A stretch of 64,000 nt of DNA from Clostridiales bacterium UBA1206. Its GTDB lineage: Bacteria > Bacillota > Clostridia > Oscillospirales > CAG-382. Location: NCBI GenBank assembly GCA_002310055.1, contig DBXS01000010.1, positions 22,092 to 86,091 on the forward strand, in the 5' to 3' direction. Under the pieces are notes generated by a model that worked only from the letters and a program-made list of their open reading frames with translations, was not told the origin of the DNA and made no database searches. How positions within the stretch are numbered: position 1 is the first letter of the stretch; every line of letters begins with the position of its first letter. The position numbers and the translations under genes are program-made. Shown piece after piece: positions 8,236-15,560 of the stretch.

Positions 8236-9372
8236 TTATTTTGCTATCTGCCTTATTTTCGCGACGGCGCGCGTTATCAAATCGACTGCATACGCGACTT
8301 CCTCGCGCGTGTTGAACGCCGAAAGCGATATCCTAAGTTCGCCTTTGGCTATTTCGGGCGGGACGCCCATCGCCGTCAGCGCGCGGCTCGGTTCGTTATG
8401 ATCGCCGCGGCAGGCGTTCCCCGAAGAGACCGCTATGCCCGCCATATCGAGCAGCGAAGCGAGCGAAGGGCCCTGCGCGTTTTCGAAACAGATCTGCAGT
8501 ATCCCGGGCAGGCGTTCGACACCGGCGCAGATTACGTGCGCGCCTTCTATGCGCATAAGCCCGCGTTCGGCGAACTCGCGCAGTTCGGCGACTCGAGATG
8601 CGGCGGAGGAAAGCTCCTTTACGCTTTTGCGCAAAGCGAGCGCCGTACCGAATGAAGCGATACAGTCCTGAGTCCCCGCGCGCATACCGTTCTGCTGAGT
8701 CCCGCCGACAATGAACGGCGAAGCTTTTCCGCCGCGAACGTACAGTAATCCCGCGCCTTTGGGCCCGTGGAATTTGTGCGCGGACGCCGAAAGCATATCG
8801 ACTTTCGTCTTTGAAAGATCTATCGGGATATGCCCGACCGCCTGGACGGCGTCGGTGTGGAAGGCGATCCCCTTTTCGCGGCAGAGCGCGGATATTTCTT
8901 CCACAGGCTGGATCGCGCCGGTCACGTTGTTCGCGTACATCACGCTGACGGCGGCGGTCCCGGGCGTGAGCGCGCGCAAAACGTCTGCGGCGGCGACGCG
9001 CCCGTCGGGGGAGCATTTTATGGTATTCACGCTGTCATAATACTTTTCCGCGGCGCGCAGCACGGCGGCGTGCTCGATCGCCGAAACGGCGACTTCCCTT
9101 TTGCCCTGCGCGCACGGCGAAGCGGAAAGCGCGTAAAGCGCCCAGTTGTCGGATTCCGTGCCGCCGGAGGTGAAGAATACCTCGCCTTCGTCGCAGTTCA
9201 GGCATTCAGCTATTATGCGGCGCGCCTTTTTGATAAGCTCCGCGGACTTTGCGCCTTCGGCGTGGGACGACGACGGATTGCCGTAGTATTCTTTTGCAAG
9301 CGCGAACATTTCGCCGGCGACTTCGTCATATATCCGCGTCGAGGCGGCGTTATCAAGATATATCCTGCCCAT
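8236..9372 (-). CDS. Cysteine desulfurase (NifS/IscS type, group I)
   Basis: 378 residues, class-V aminotransferase fold. N-terminal YLDNAAST; SGGTESDN; PLP pocket HTDAVQAVGHIP; Schiff-base Lys in SASAHKFHGPKG; catalytic Cys in SSGNACRGDHNEPS. It removes sulfur from L-cysteine as an enzyme persulfide for Fe-S clusters, thiamine or tRNA thiolation. No iscU or mnmA is adjacent, so the acceptor is unclear. Start at ATG 9372 follows AAAGGGAAA; a GTG at 9390 is less likely. Faces the ArsR-type gene, with overlapping promoter regions. Confidence 0.9.
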   Translation of the reverse strand: MGRIYLDNAASTRIYDEVAGEMFALAKEYYGNPSSSHAEGAKSAELIKKARRIIAECLNCDEGEVFFTSGGTESDNWALYALSASPCAQGKREVAVSAIEHAAVLRAAEKYYDSVNTIKCSPDGRVAAADVLRALTPGTAAVSVMYANNVTGAIQPVEEISALCREKGIAFHTDAVQAVGHIPIDLSKTKVDMLSASAHKFHGPKGAGLLYVRGGKASPFIVGGTQQNGMRAGTQDCIASFGTALALRKSVKELSSAASRVAELREFAERGLMRIEGAHVICAGVERLPGILQICFENAQGPSLASLLDMAGIAVSSGNACRGDHNEPSRALTAMGVPPEIAKGELRISLSAFNTREEVAYAVDLITRAVAKIRQIAK

Positions 9373-9390
9373 AGCGCGTTTCCCTTTCAC

Positions 9391-9418
9391 TTGACAAAAC
9401 GAAAATGAGTGTTATAAT
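9391..9418 (+). promoter_or_regulatory. Promoter of the ArsR-type regulator
   Basis: TTGACA, 16-bp spacer, TATAAT. A weak opposing promoter for the desulfurase (TTACTG at 9434-9439, TATAAC at 9411-9416, minus strand, 17-bp spacer) would share the -10 bases. Confidence 0.8.
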
Positions 9419-9420
9419 GA

Positions 9421-9438
9421 TACTGTAACGATCCAGTA
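9421..9438. promoter_or_regulatory. Candidate operator between arsR-type gene and desulfurase
   Basis: Inverted repeat TACTG - 8 nt - CAGTA directly downstream of the plus-strand -10, within the transcription start region. Position fits autorepression by the ArsR-type protein. The half-sites are short, so this is an inference. Confidence 0.35.
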
Positions 9439-9461
9439 AAACCCCCGAACGAGGTGAAGAT

Positions 9462-9824
9462 ATGAAAGAACTCCACGTAAAAATGCCCGACGACGGCGAG
9501 ACCGCGCTCATAGCCGAGACGTTCAAAGTCATAAGCGACCCCACGCGGCTCAAGATACTGTTCCTGCTCTGCCACAGCGAGCAGTGCGTGAACGGCATAG
9601 CCGCTTTTATGGAAATGTCGCCGCCCGCGGTGGCGCATCATTTAAGACTGCTCAAATCGAACGGTCTGCTTTCGGCGCGCCGCGACGGCAAAGAGGTCTT
9701 CTACACCCTCGCCGACACCGAATACGCTTCCACCGTGCACCGCACCATAGATACCGTTTTCGGCTGCAAATGCTCGGTCTGTTCGGGAGCCAAGAGCGGA
9801 CGTAAATGCAAGTGCGATAAATGA
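9462..9824 (+). CDS. ArsR/SmtB-family transcriptional regulator with Cys-rich C-terminus
   Basis: 120-residue winged-helix repressor. Helix alpha-3 region ISDPTRLKILFLLCHSEQC, recognition helix MSPPAVAHHLRLLKSNGLL and wing RRDGKEVFYTL are typical. Seven Cys are present: two in LCHSEQC and five in the tail GCKCSVC...KCKC. Members of this family release DNA when metals or thiol oxidants bind, and the Cys positions suggest a soft metal or sulfur signal. GAGGTGA precedes the ATG. No metal pump is adjacent; the only close target is the divergent cysteine desulfurase or the gene itself. Confidence 0.88.
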   Translation: MKELHVKMPDDGETALIAETFKVISDPTRLKILFLLCHSEQCVNGIAAFMEMSPPAVAHHLRLLKSNGLLSARRDGKEVFYTLADTEYASTVHRTIDTVFGCKCSVCSGAKSGRKCKCDK

Positions 9825-9837
9825 ATATTACGGCTGC

Positions 9838-9868
9838 GCCGCGGGCAAACGTCCGCGGCGGCTTTTTT
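9838..9868 (+). terminator. Terminator after the ArsR-type gene
   Basis: GCCGCGG - 8 nt - CCGCGGC stem followed by GGCTTTTTTA. The convergent glgB gene ends at 9867, inside the T-run. Confidence 0.85.
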
Positions 9869-11792
9869 ATTCGGTTTCGCCCGGGAGCTCGAATATCACC
9901 GATTCGTACGGCCTGAGCCCGTAGGTCAGCCGGTACGGATATCCGTCGCATTCGCCCGCGGCCGCTTCAAGCGGCGGGATATCGCCGTTTTCCGCCGGGC
10001 CTCCGCCGCCGGGAAGCGTGTCGTAGGTGCTGAAAACGCGTTGGTACATACCGGGAAGCGGGACGCCGAACGAATAATTGCCGTACCCTACCGGCGAAAA
10101 GTTGCACACCACAGCCAGTGCGCCGCCGTAGGAAAACGGATTGCGGCGGATAAAGCTCACGGTGTTGCGCGGTGCGTCCGCGCGGTTTATCCACTGGAAG
10201 ACGCGGGAATCGCGCCCGTCGGTGTAAAGACATTCGTATTTTTTATATATCGAAAGCAGCGATCTCACGCATTCCATAACGTCGCGGTGCCACATATCGC
10301 TCGCGCGGTGCCATTCGATCTGGCGGTCTTCCATCCATTCGCCCTCGCTCGCGATATCCTGCCCCATAAACAGCAGTTTTTTGCCGGGGAGCGTGAACAT
10401 ATACGTGTAAAACGTCTTGAGCGCGCCGAATTTGTCGGGCATCGAGCCCGGATTCTTGAGCAGCATCGACTTTTTGAGATGCACCACCTCGTCGTGCGAG
10501 ATGACGAGCACGTAATTTTCGTTGAACGCGTATTCGGGCGGATGCGTGAGCAGGTCGTGATGATACTTGCGGTATATGGGATCTTTTTCTATGTATTTGA
10601 GCATTTCGTTCATCCAGCCCATATTCCACTTGAACATAAAGCCGTAGCCGCCGTATTCGGGATCGGTGGTCATGCCCGCTTCAATGGACGAATCCTCCGC
10701 CATAACGCAGGCGGTGGAGTTATGCTTGACCGCCGAATTGAGCTGCCTGAGAAACGCGCGGCTTTCGAGATTTTCGCTGCCGCCGAATCTGTTGGGGCGC
10801 CACGGATCGCGGCTGAAATTGGTAAACAGCATTGCCGCCACGGCGTCGACGCGCAGCGCGTCGGCGTGGAATTCGTTTATCCAGTACATTACGCTGGAAA
10901 TGAGGAAGCTTCGCACCTCGGGTTTGCCGTGGTCGAACGCCATCGTGCCCCATTCGGGATACTCCGCGAGCAGCGGATCGGCGGATTCATAAAGCGCGCT
11001 GCCGTCGAAATGCTCGAGCCCGAAATCGTCTTTGGGAAAATGCGCCGGCACCCAGTCGATTATGACGCCTATGCCGTTTTGGTGCAGATGGTCTATGAAA
11101 TATCTGAAGTCGTCGGGCGTGCCGTGGCGCGACGTAGGCGAAAAATACCCCGTGACCTGATACCCCCACGAGCCGTCGAAAGGATATTCGCATATACCCA
11201 TAAGCTCCACGTGGGTGTAGCCCATAAACTTTACGTATTCGGCGAGCTGGTGCGCAAGCTCGCGGTAATTGAGAAAGCCGTCTTTGTTTTTGCGGTAGTC
11301 CTTTTTCCACGAGCCGAGATGCACTTCGTAGATGGCGACCGGCTTTTTCCACAGCGACGAGCTGTCGCGAGAAGCCATCCATTCGCCGTCGTGCCATTTA
11401 TATCCGTTAAGCGGCCATACCACCGAAGCGTTGGAGGGACGAAGCTCGGAATAAAACGCGTACGGGTCGGATTTATACCGCGTCACGCCGTCGGCGCCCA
11501 GCACGGCAAAGCGGTAGCTGTCGCCCTTTTTCATCCCGGGCAGGAAGACGGTCCACACACCGTCCTTGCATTCCATTTTGTCGCATCCGGCGGTCCAGCC
11601 GTTGCCGCCGTGCATAACGCTTACTTCGCGCGCGTTGGGCGCCCATACGCACAGCTCTACTCCTTTTACGCCGCCGCGCGTTGCGATATGCGCGCCGAAA
11701 CGGCGGTAGCTCTGGTAATTAGTCCCCTCGCGGAACAAAAATCTATCGTATGAAGAAAACCATATCCTTTTGCGTTCCGTTCCCTGCGGCAT
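9867..11792 (-). CDS. glgB: 1,4-alpha-glucan branching enzyme
   Basis: 641 residues, family GH13. An N-terminal CBM48-like domain (VELCVWAPNAREVSVM) precedes the catalytic barrel. Conserved regions are VIIDWVPAHFPKDD, DALRVDAVA (nucleophile Asp ~316), MAEDSS (acid Glu ~366) and ISHDEVVH (Asp ~434). It cuts alpha-1,4 chains and re-attaches them by alpha-1,6 links in glycogen. The loop after DPLLAEYPEWGT is the usual GlgB motif. It is a lone gene: no glgC, glgA or glgP is nearby, so glycogen genes are dispersed. Own promoter upstream. Confidence 0.95.
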   Translation of the reverse strand: MPQGTERKRIWFSSYDRFLFREGTNYQSYRRFGAHIATRGGVKGVELCVWAPNAREVSVMHGGNGWTAGCDKMECKDGVWTVFLPGMKKGDSYRFAVLGADGVTRYKSDPYAFYSELRPSNASVVWPLNGYKWHDGEWMASRDSSSLWKKPVAIYEVHLGSWKKDYRKNKDGFLNYRELAHQLAEYVKFMGYTHVELMGICEYPFDGSWGYQVTGYFSPTSRHGTPDDFRYFIDHLHQNGIGVIIDWVPAHFPKDDFGLEHFDGSALYESADPLLAEYPEWGTMAFDHGKPEVRSFLISSVMYWINEFHADALRVDAVAAMLFTNFSRDPWRPNRFGGSENLESRAFLRQLNSAVKHNSTACVMAEDSSIEAGMTTDPEYGGYGFMFKWNMGWMNEMLKYIEKDPIYRKYHHDLLTHPPEYAFNENYVLVISHDEVVHLKKSMLLKNPGSMPDKFGALKTFYTYMFTLPGKKLLFMGQDIASEGEWMEDRQIEWHRASDMWHRDVMECVRSLLSIYKKYECLYTDGRDSRVFQWINRADAPRNTVSFIRRNPFSYGGALAVVCNFSPVGYGNYSFGVPLPGMYQRVFSTYDTLPGGGGPAENGDIPPLEAAAGECDGYPYRLTYGLRPYESVIFELPGETE

Positions 11793-11813
11793 TCTATCAG
11801 CTCCTTTTTGATC

Positions 11814-11842
11814 ATTATATCACAAACGATTTGCCTTTTCAA
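11814..11842 (-). promoter_or_regulatory. Promoter of glgB
   Basis: Minus strand TTGAAA, 17-bp spacer, TATAAT, with AAAGGAGCTG following before the ATG at 11792. Confidence 0.85.
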
Positions 11843-12014
11843 TATTTTAACGTATAATTTTGCCGGCGTCAGACGGCGCAAATAATATACGGCAAAACCG
11901 CAAATAAACGCATACGGAAAAAAATACCTGTAATAATCCCGCCGCGCGGCGGCAGAATATTAGCGAAGGCAAAAAGACCTTTGAAAAACAAAACAAAAGG
12001 AGAAAAAAACGATA

Positions 12015-12203
12015 ATGGCTAACAAGTCTCTCGTTCCCGAAGCAAAAGAAGCTCTTAAGAAATTCAAGATGGAAGCCGCCAACGAAGTAGGCGTCAACCT
12101 CAAGCAGGGTTACAACGGCGACCTCACCTCCAAGCAGGCGGGCAGCATCGGCGGTCAGATGGTCAAGAGAATGATCGAAAACGCCGAACATTCGATGAAA
12201 TAA
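12015..12203 (+). CDS. Alpha/beta-type small acid-soluble spore protein
   Basis: 62 residues. Both signatures of alpha/beta SASPs are present: FKMEAANEVGV (including the Glu-Val/Ala cleavage site of the GPR protease) and LTSKQAGSIGGQMVKRMI. These proteins coat forespore DNA, protect it against UV and heat, and are degraded at germination. AAAAGGAGAAAAAAAC precedes the ATG. Expression should be sigma-G dependent, downstream of the sigF switch at 5 kb; I could not pick out a convincing sigma-G promoter in the 222-bp gap upstream. Confidence 0.95.
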   Translation: MANKSLVPEAKEALKKFKMEAANEVGVNLKQGYNGDLTSKQAGSIGGQMVKRMIENAEHSMK

Positions 12204-12209
12204 GAGCGC

Positions 12210-12290
12210 ATATAAGCGGTGATTTACGCACCCTGAAGATGCGAAAAAAGAGGCTCGGAGGTAGTTTTTACCTCCGAGTATCGTTTTTTG
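12210..12290 (+). repeat. Duplicated terminator-bearing element, copy 1
   Basis: Starts ATATAAGCGGTGATTTACG and ends with a 10-bp stem CTCGGAGGTA (12254-12263) / TACCTCCGAG (12269-12278) and TATCGTTTTTT. A near copy lies at 12418. It follows the SASP stop by 6 bp and should act as that gene's terminator. Confidence 0.85.
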
Positions 12291-12325
12291 TAAGTTATTG
12301 ACCCGATCTCCTCAAGATAAGGTGC

Positions 12326-12382
12326 TTCAACGAAAAACTCGACTGCCGTACGTCTGTACGCCGACGCTCGTTTTTCGTCGAA
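12326..12382. repeat. Long imperfect hairpin between the two repeat copies
   Basis: Arms TTCAACGAAAAAC (12326-12338) and GTTTTTCGTCGAA (12370-12382) pair at 12 of 13 positions. The interior contains a second small stem, GTAC - 4 nt - GTAC. No coding frame is supported across 12204-12507, so this 304-bp gap consists of the two repeat copies plus this hairpin. Confidence 0.6.
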
Positions 12383-12417
12383 AATCGCCAGCTTCTATGC
12401 GCTCTCCGGCGCTTTGA

Positions 12418-12495
12418 ATATAAGCGGCGATTTACGCACCGGTATTATGCAAAAAACGCTCGGAGGTAGTTTTTTACCTCCGAGTATCGTTTTTA
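12418..12495 (+). repeat. Duplicated terminator-bearing element, copy 2
   Basis: Starts ATATAAGCGGCGATTTACG and ends with the same 10-bp stem (12459-12468 / 12475-12484) and TATCGTTTTTA. It differs from copy 1 mainly in a short central segment. It lies just past the end of the convergent desulfurase-family gene (12508); its T-run points plus-ward. Confidence 0.85.
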
Positions 12496-12507
12496 TTGGA
12501 TTTCGTA

Positions 12508-13617
12508 TTATATACGCGTTTTCGCCATGGCGGCTATCTCGCGGCAGAAGATCTTCACTTCTTCCGCCGTGTTCTGTTTTCCCAGGCTTACGCGGACGCC
12601 GCCGGAAAGCGTGCCGAGCGCGCGGTGGGCGAGCGGCGCGCAATGGAAGCCGCCCCTCACGCATATCCCTTTGCGCGCAAGGCGTTCGGTGACGTCTTCG
12701 CAATCCATGCCTTCTATATTGAAAAGCAGCACCGGCAGACGTTCTTCGCCCTTATCGGGGCAATATACCGTAACTCCTTTGATATCGCGCAGCGTATCGC
12801 ACAGCAGATCGAACGCCGAAAAATCGGAATAAAGCGAAAATTCGTCCAAAGCCGCCGAAAGCCCCGCGAACAGCGCGACCGCGGGCGTTCCCGCCTCGAG
12901 CCGTTCCGGCAGGAAAGGCGGCATATCCTCATCGAGCGAATACACGCCCGTACCGCCTTCGAGTATCGTGGCGGGCGTGATATCGAGAGCGCGGTTTATA
13001 AGCAAAAGCCCCGTCCCCATCGGACCGCCCAGACCTTTGTGCCCGGCGCAGCATACGATATCGACGCCGGTGCGCTCGAGCGAAACTTCGCGATACCCGG
13101 CGGTCTGCGCCGCGTCGACGACCGCGAGTGCGCCGTTTTCGTGCGCGTGCTTTACGAGCGCGGCGAGCGGGAGCAGTTTTCCGCACACGTTGGACCCGTG
13201 CGTGAACACGGCTGCGGAAGCGCCTTTGACTTTTCCGGCAAAATCCTCCGCGGCGTCTTTGGCGAGCGCGTCGAAAGATACGAGCTCTATGCGGCCCGCG
13301 CCGCGCATTGAATAGAGCGGGCGGCACGCAGCGTTGTGTTCAAGGTTGGAAAGCAGGACTTTTCCGCTATTTATATATCCTTTGACCGCCATATTCAGCG
13401 CCGCCGTGCAGGAAGGCGCGAGTATCACGCGCTCCGGATCGGTGCCGAACGCGCGTGCCGCTTTTTCGCGGCATTCGTACATAATCTTCGCCGCGCGCAT
13501 AGCGGGCGCGTGGCCTCCCCTGCCCGGGTTGCCGCAAGAGCGCATAGCTTCCGCAACGGCGCGCACCGCCGCCGGGCTTTTGGGGTACGAAGTGGCGGCG
13601 TTGTCGAAATATATCAT
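12508..13617 (-). CDS. Cysteine desulfurase / selenocysteine lyase family protein (TIGR01977-like)
   Basis: 369 residues. MIYFDNAATSYPKSPAAV start, CTAALNMAVKG, VVDAAQTAGY, Schiff-base Lys in CCAGHKGLGGPMGTG and catalytic Cys in RGGFHCAPLAHR. This places it with the SufS/Csd-like group II branch that is genetically paired with DUF3343 proteins. It should release sulfur (or selenium) from (seleno)cysteine. ATG 13617 overlaps the DUF3343 stop as ATGA; a much longer in-frame extension is low-complexity Arg-rich and rejected. Acceptor is likely the small partner, an inference from family co-occurrence. Confidence 0.88.
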   Translation of the reverse strand: MIYFDNAATSYPKSPAAVRAVAEAMRSCGNPGRGGHAPAMRAAKIMYECREKAARAFGTDPERVILAPSCTAALNMAVKGYINSGKVLLSNLEHNAACRPLYSMRGAGRIELVSFDALAKDAAEDFAGKVKGASAAVFTHGSNVCGKLLPLAALVKHAHENGALAVVDAAQTAGYREVSLERTGVDIVCCAGHKGLGGPMGTGLLLINRALDITPATILEGGTGVYSLDEDMPPFLPERLEAGTPAVALFAGLSAALDEFSLYSDFSAFDLLCDTLRDIKGVTVYCPDKGEERLPVLLFNIEGMDCEDVTERLARKGICVRGGFHCAPLAHRALGTLSGGVRVSLGKQNTAEEVKIFCREIAAMAKTRI

Positions 13618-13844
13618 CCACGCCGCCTCTCGTCCACGGCGCCGATCACGTTTATCCCGCTTTGCGCAAGGATCTTGAGCGCCGTTTCGCGGTCGCCGTA
13701 TAATTCCACTCCGTAACCGCAGCCGCGCACTTTTTCCACGTCGGGCGATTTTACGGGGTACGCGCGCATCCCTTCCGCCGCGAGTATCCCCGCCGCTTTG
13801 TACGCGTAGGTGACGGAGGTCAGCACCAGGGTACATTTGTTCAT
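13614..13844 (-). CDS. DUF3343 protein (putative Se/S carrier)
   Basis: 76 residues. TLVLTSVTYAYKAAGILAAEG and the pattern VRGCGYGVEL are typical of DUF3343, which has a conserved Cys-Gly motif near residue 42. The family is annotated as a putative Se/S carrier because of its linkage to selenium genes and to the class of desulfurase encoded next. AAGGAGTGA precedes the ATG. First gene of a two-gene operon; the ATGA overlap implies tight stoichiometry. Function is unproven. Confidence 0.82.
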   Translation of the reverse strand: MNKCTLVLTSVTYAYKAAGILAAEGMRAYPVKSPDVEKVRGCGYGVELYGDRETALKILAQSGINVIGAVDERRRG

Positions 13845-13865
13845 TCTGCATCACTCCTTCGCTAC

Positions 13866-13894
13866 ATTATATGAAATATGCCGGGCAGATGCAA
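13866..13894 (-). promoter_or_regulatory. Promoter of the DUF3343-desulfurase operon
   Basis: Minus strand TTGCAT, 17-bp spacer, TATAAT, 22 bp before the start codon. The -35 abuts the terminator of the upstream SLOG gene. Confidence 0.7.
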
Positions 13895-13901
13895 AATAAA
13901 A

Positions 13902-13925
13902 GCTCCGCGGCGTTCGGCGCGGAGC
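13902..13925 (-). terminator. Terminator after the SLOG-family gene
   Basis: 8-bp stem GCTCCGCG / CGCGGAGC followed on the minus strand by CTTTTATTTTGC. Confidence 0.8.
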
Positions 13926-13932
13926 GTTACAT

Positions 13933-14265
13933 TCATTTATTCAGTTTCATCACCTTGAGCGGTTTCTTCACTCGGCGGGCGTATTTGATGGTATACGCCG
14001 TGCCGGGCGAGCTGCCGTCCCAGAAAGCGAGCACCAGATCGGCGAGATCGACTATGCGCTTGTTGCGCACCAGCGGCGCCGCCTTGCCGTGGCGGTCGTA
14101 ATCCGGGCGGATGATATGCTTGGAAATACCGCGGCTGTCCGCGCAGCGCTCGGCGGACCGGTCGACGCCCGCGGCGCCGCCGGTGATTATCTCGGTGGCG
14201 CCCTGCGGGATGTATTTTGCGATATCGGAATTTATGCCTCTGGAACCGATCACGGCGACTTTCAT
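13933..14265 (-). CDS. SLOG/YspA-like nucleotide-binding protein
   Basis: 110 residues. Rossmannoid SLOG pattern: VAVIGSRGI at the start, then TGGAAGVDRSAERCA (the GGAxGVD motif) and LVLAFWDGSSPGT. Related proteins (YspA/DUF2493, DprA-like) are thought to bind nucleotides or nucleotide-derived ligands; some are linked to stress or NAD/ADPR signals. No partner gene is apparent. GGGAG lies before the ATG; it has its own promoter and terminator. Confidence 0.75.
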   Translation of the reverse strand: MKVAVIGSRGINSDIAKYIPQGATEIITGGAAGVDRSAERCADSRGISKHIIRPDYDRHGKAAPLVRNKRIVDLADLVLAFWDGSSPGTAYTIKYARRVKKPLKVMKLNK

Positions 14266-14296
14266 AATACTGCGCTCCCTTGTTTTCGTACTTTCG

Positions 14297-14325
14297 ATTA
14301 TACTTTATAAGCGCCGGTTTGTCAA
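14297..14325 (-). promoter_or_regulatory. Promoter of the SLOG-family gene
   Basis: Minus strand TTGACA, 17-bp spacer, TATAAT. Confidence 0.85.
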
Positions 14326-14393
14326 TACGCGGTTTTGTTATGAAAATGAGTTTTAAAAGGTGCGAAAATATGCAAAAAAATATTCAAAAGCTA

Positions 14394-14422
14394 TTGACAA
14401 AGCGGCCGCGTTTGTGTATAAT
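14394..14422 (+). promoter_or_regulatory. Promoter of rpmG-secE-nusG
   Basis: TTGACA, 17-bp spacer, TATAAT. The ~110-nt leader contains a small hairpin CCTCT/AGAGG followed by CTTTTTCCC (about 14430-14455), possibly a pause or weak attenuator. Confidence 0.87.
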
Positions 14423-14533
14423 GGCTTTACCTCTGCGAAAAGAGGGCTTTTTCCCTTATGCTCACGGTTTTTTCGATTTCCGCCGCGGGCGTTTTACAGA
14501 GGGAGGTTACATTAATATGGAGGTGCCGAAAAA

Positions 14534-14683
14534 ATGAGAGTTAAGATCACAATGGTTTGCAGCGAATGCAAACAGAGGAACTACGACACTGTCAAGAACA
14601 AAAAGAACGACCCGGACAGACTTGAAATGAAAAAATACTGCAAGTTCTGCCGCAAACACACTCTTCATAAAGAGAGCAAGTAA
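14534..14683 (+). CDS. rpmG: 50S ribosomal protein L33
   Basis: 49 residues. MRVKITMVCSECKQRNYDT and KKYCKFCRKHTLHKE: two C-x-x-C pairs make this the zinc-binding form of L33. GGAGGTG stands 8 bases before the ATG. It is the first gene of the rpmG-secE-nusG operon, the usual order in Firmicutes. Confidence 0.96.
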   Translation: MRVKITMVCSECKQRNYDTVKNKKNDPDRLEMKKYCKFCRKHTLHKESK

Positions 14684-14695
14684 GGGGTACGCGCA

Positions 14696-14905
14696 ATGGC
14701 AGAAAACGAAAAGAAAACCAACCGTATCGTCAAGTTCTTCAGGGATTTGAGAAGCGAAAGAAAGAAAGTCACCTGGCCCACCGTCAAAGAGACCACCAAA
14801 CAGACCGGCGTCGTTATAGTGGAGCTCATAGCCGTGGCCGCCATAGTCGGCGTTCTCGACCTCGCTTTCAGCAAGCTCTTCATGTGGCTTGCGCAGATTA
14901 TCTGA
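14696..14905 (+). CDS. secE: Preprotein translocase subunit SecE
   Basis: 69 residues: an amphipathic cytoplasmic helix with the conserved RSERKKVTWPT motif followed by one membrane helix (VVIVELIAVAAIVGVLDLAF). SecE clamps SecY in the general secretion channel. Lies 12 bp after rpmG and 15 bp before nusG. Confidence 0.96.
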   Translation: MAENEKKTNRIVKFFRDLRSERKKVTWPTVKETTKQTGVVIVELIAVAAIVGVLDLAFSKLFMWLAQII

Positions 14906-14920
14906 CGGGGGCGGTCCGCA

Positions 14921-15454
14921 ATGGCGATCGCAAGTGATTCCACTCCCCGCTGGTATGTAATTCACACATATTCCGGCTACGAAAGCAAAGTCGCCGGCAA
15001 TATCGAAAAGATCGTGGAAAACCGCGGTTTGTCCGATATGATCTTCGACGTAAAGGTCCCGACCGAAAAAGTCGTCGAAGTCACGGGCAGCAACAAAGAA
15101 AAGGAAATCGAACGCAAACTTTTCCCGAGTTATGTTCTGGTCAAAATGATCATGAACGACGTAAGTTGGCACATCATACGCAACACCACCGGCGTGACGG
15201 GTTTCGTCGGCCCGGGATCCAGCCCCGTAGCGCTTTCGGACGCGGAAGTTGAAAAACTGGGTGTGGAAACCAAGGTCATAGAGATCAAGTTCGCCGTGGG
15301 CGACAACGTGCGTATCACCGGCGGCGCGCTCACCGGGCTCATAGGGCTCGTCGAGGCGATATCCGACGATAAGCAGAAAGTCAGCGTAAGCGCCAACATG
15401 TTCGGCCGCGAAACCAAAGTAGAAATAGACGTTTCGCAGGTCGCGCCGCTATAA
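14921..15454 (+). CDS. nusG: Transcription elongation/antitermination factor NusG
   Basis: 177 residues. NGN domain starts RWYVIHTYSGYESKVAGNIE, includes KLFPSYVLVKM and the end-of-domain GFVGPGSSPVALS. The C-terminal KOW domain is VGDNVRITGGALTGLIGLVE. It binds RNA polymerase and links transcription with ribosomes or Rho. Family length and position are standard. Confidence 0.97.
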   Translation: MAIASDSTPRWYVIHTYSGYESKVAGNIEKIVENRGLSDMIFDVKVPTEKVVEVTGSNKEKEIERKLFPSYVLVKMIMNDVSWHIIRNTTGVTGFVGPGSSPVALSDAEVEKLGVETKVIEIKFAVGDNVRITGGALTGLIGLVEAISDDKQKVSVSANMFGRETKVEIDVSQVAPL

Positions 15455-15503
15455 AATCGGCAAAACGGCCGGCGGGAATATTGCCGTTTCCGCGTATATA
15501 CGG

Positions 15504-15547
15504 CCGTGTGGGAGGGACAAAGTCCCGTAAAATTCTACCACATTCGG
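15504..15547 (+). promoter_or_regulatory. Ribosomal protein L1 leader (autoregulatory mRNA structure)
   Basis: Outer helix CCG-TGTGG / CCACA-TT-CGG encloses an inner helix GGGAC / GTCCC and an asymmetric loop with GTAAAATTCTA. This resembles the L1 binding fold of 23S rRNA. L1 binding would repress rplK-rplA translation, since the ribosome site GGAGGTG begins in the 3' arm. Recognition is by eye. Confidence 0.7.
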
Positions 15548-15560
15548 AGGTGTAAAAACA

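Noticed and set aside
10041..11753. 570-codon plus-strand frame opposite glgB
   Set aside because: Shadow of glgB; composition lacks any recognisable domain.
12326..12382. Possible CRISPR repeat or tRNA
   Set aside because: Only one hairpin, no spacer array and no cloverleaf; kept as a repeat.
13618..13854. N-terminal extension of the desulfurase-family protein
   Set aside because: Arg-rich out-of-frame reading of the DUF3343 gene; the real start overlaps its stop.
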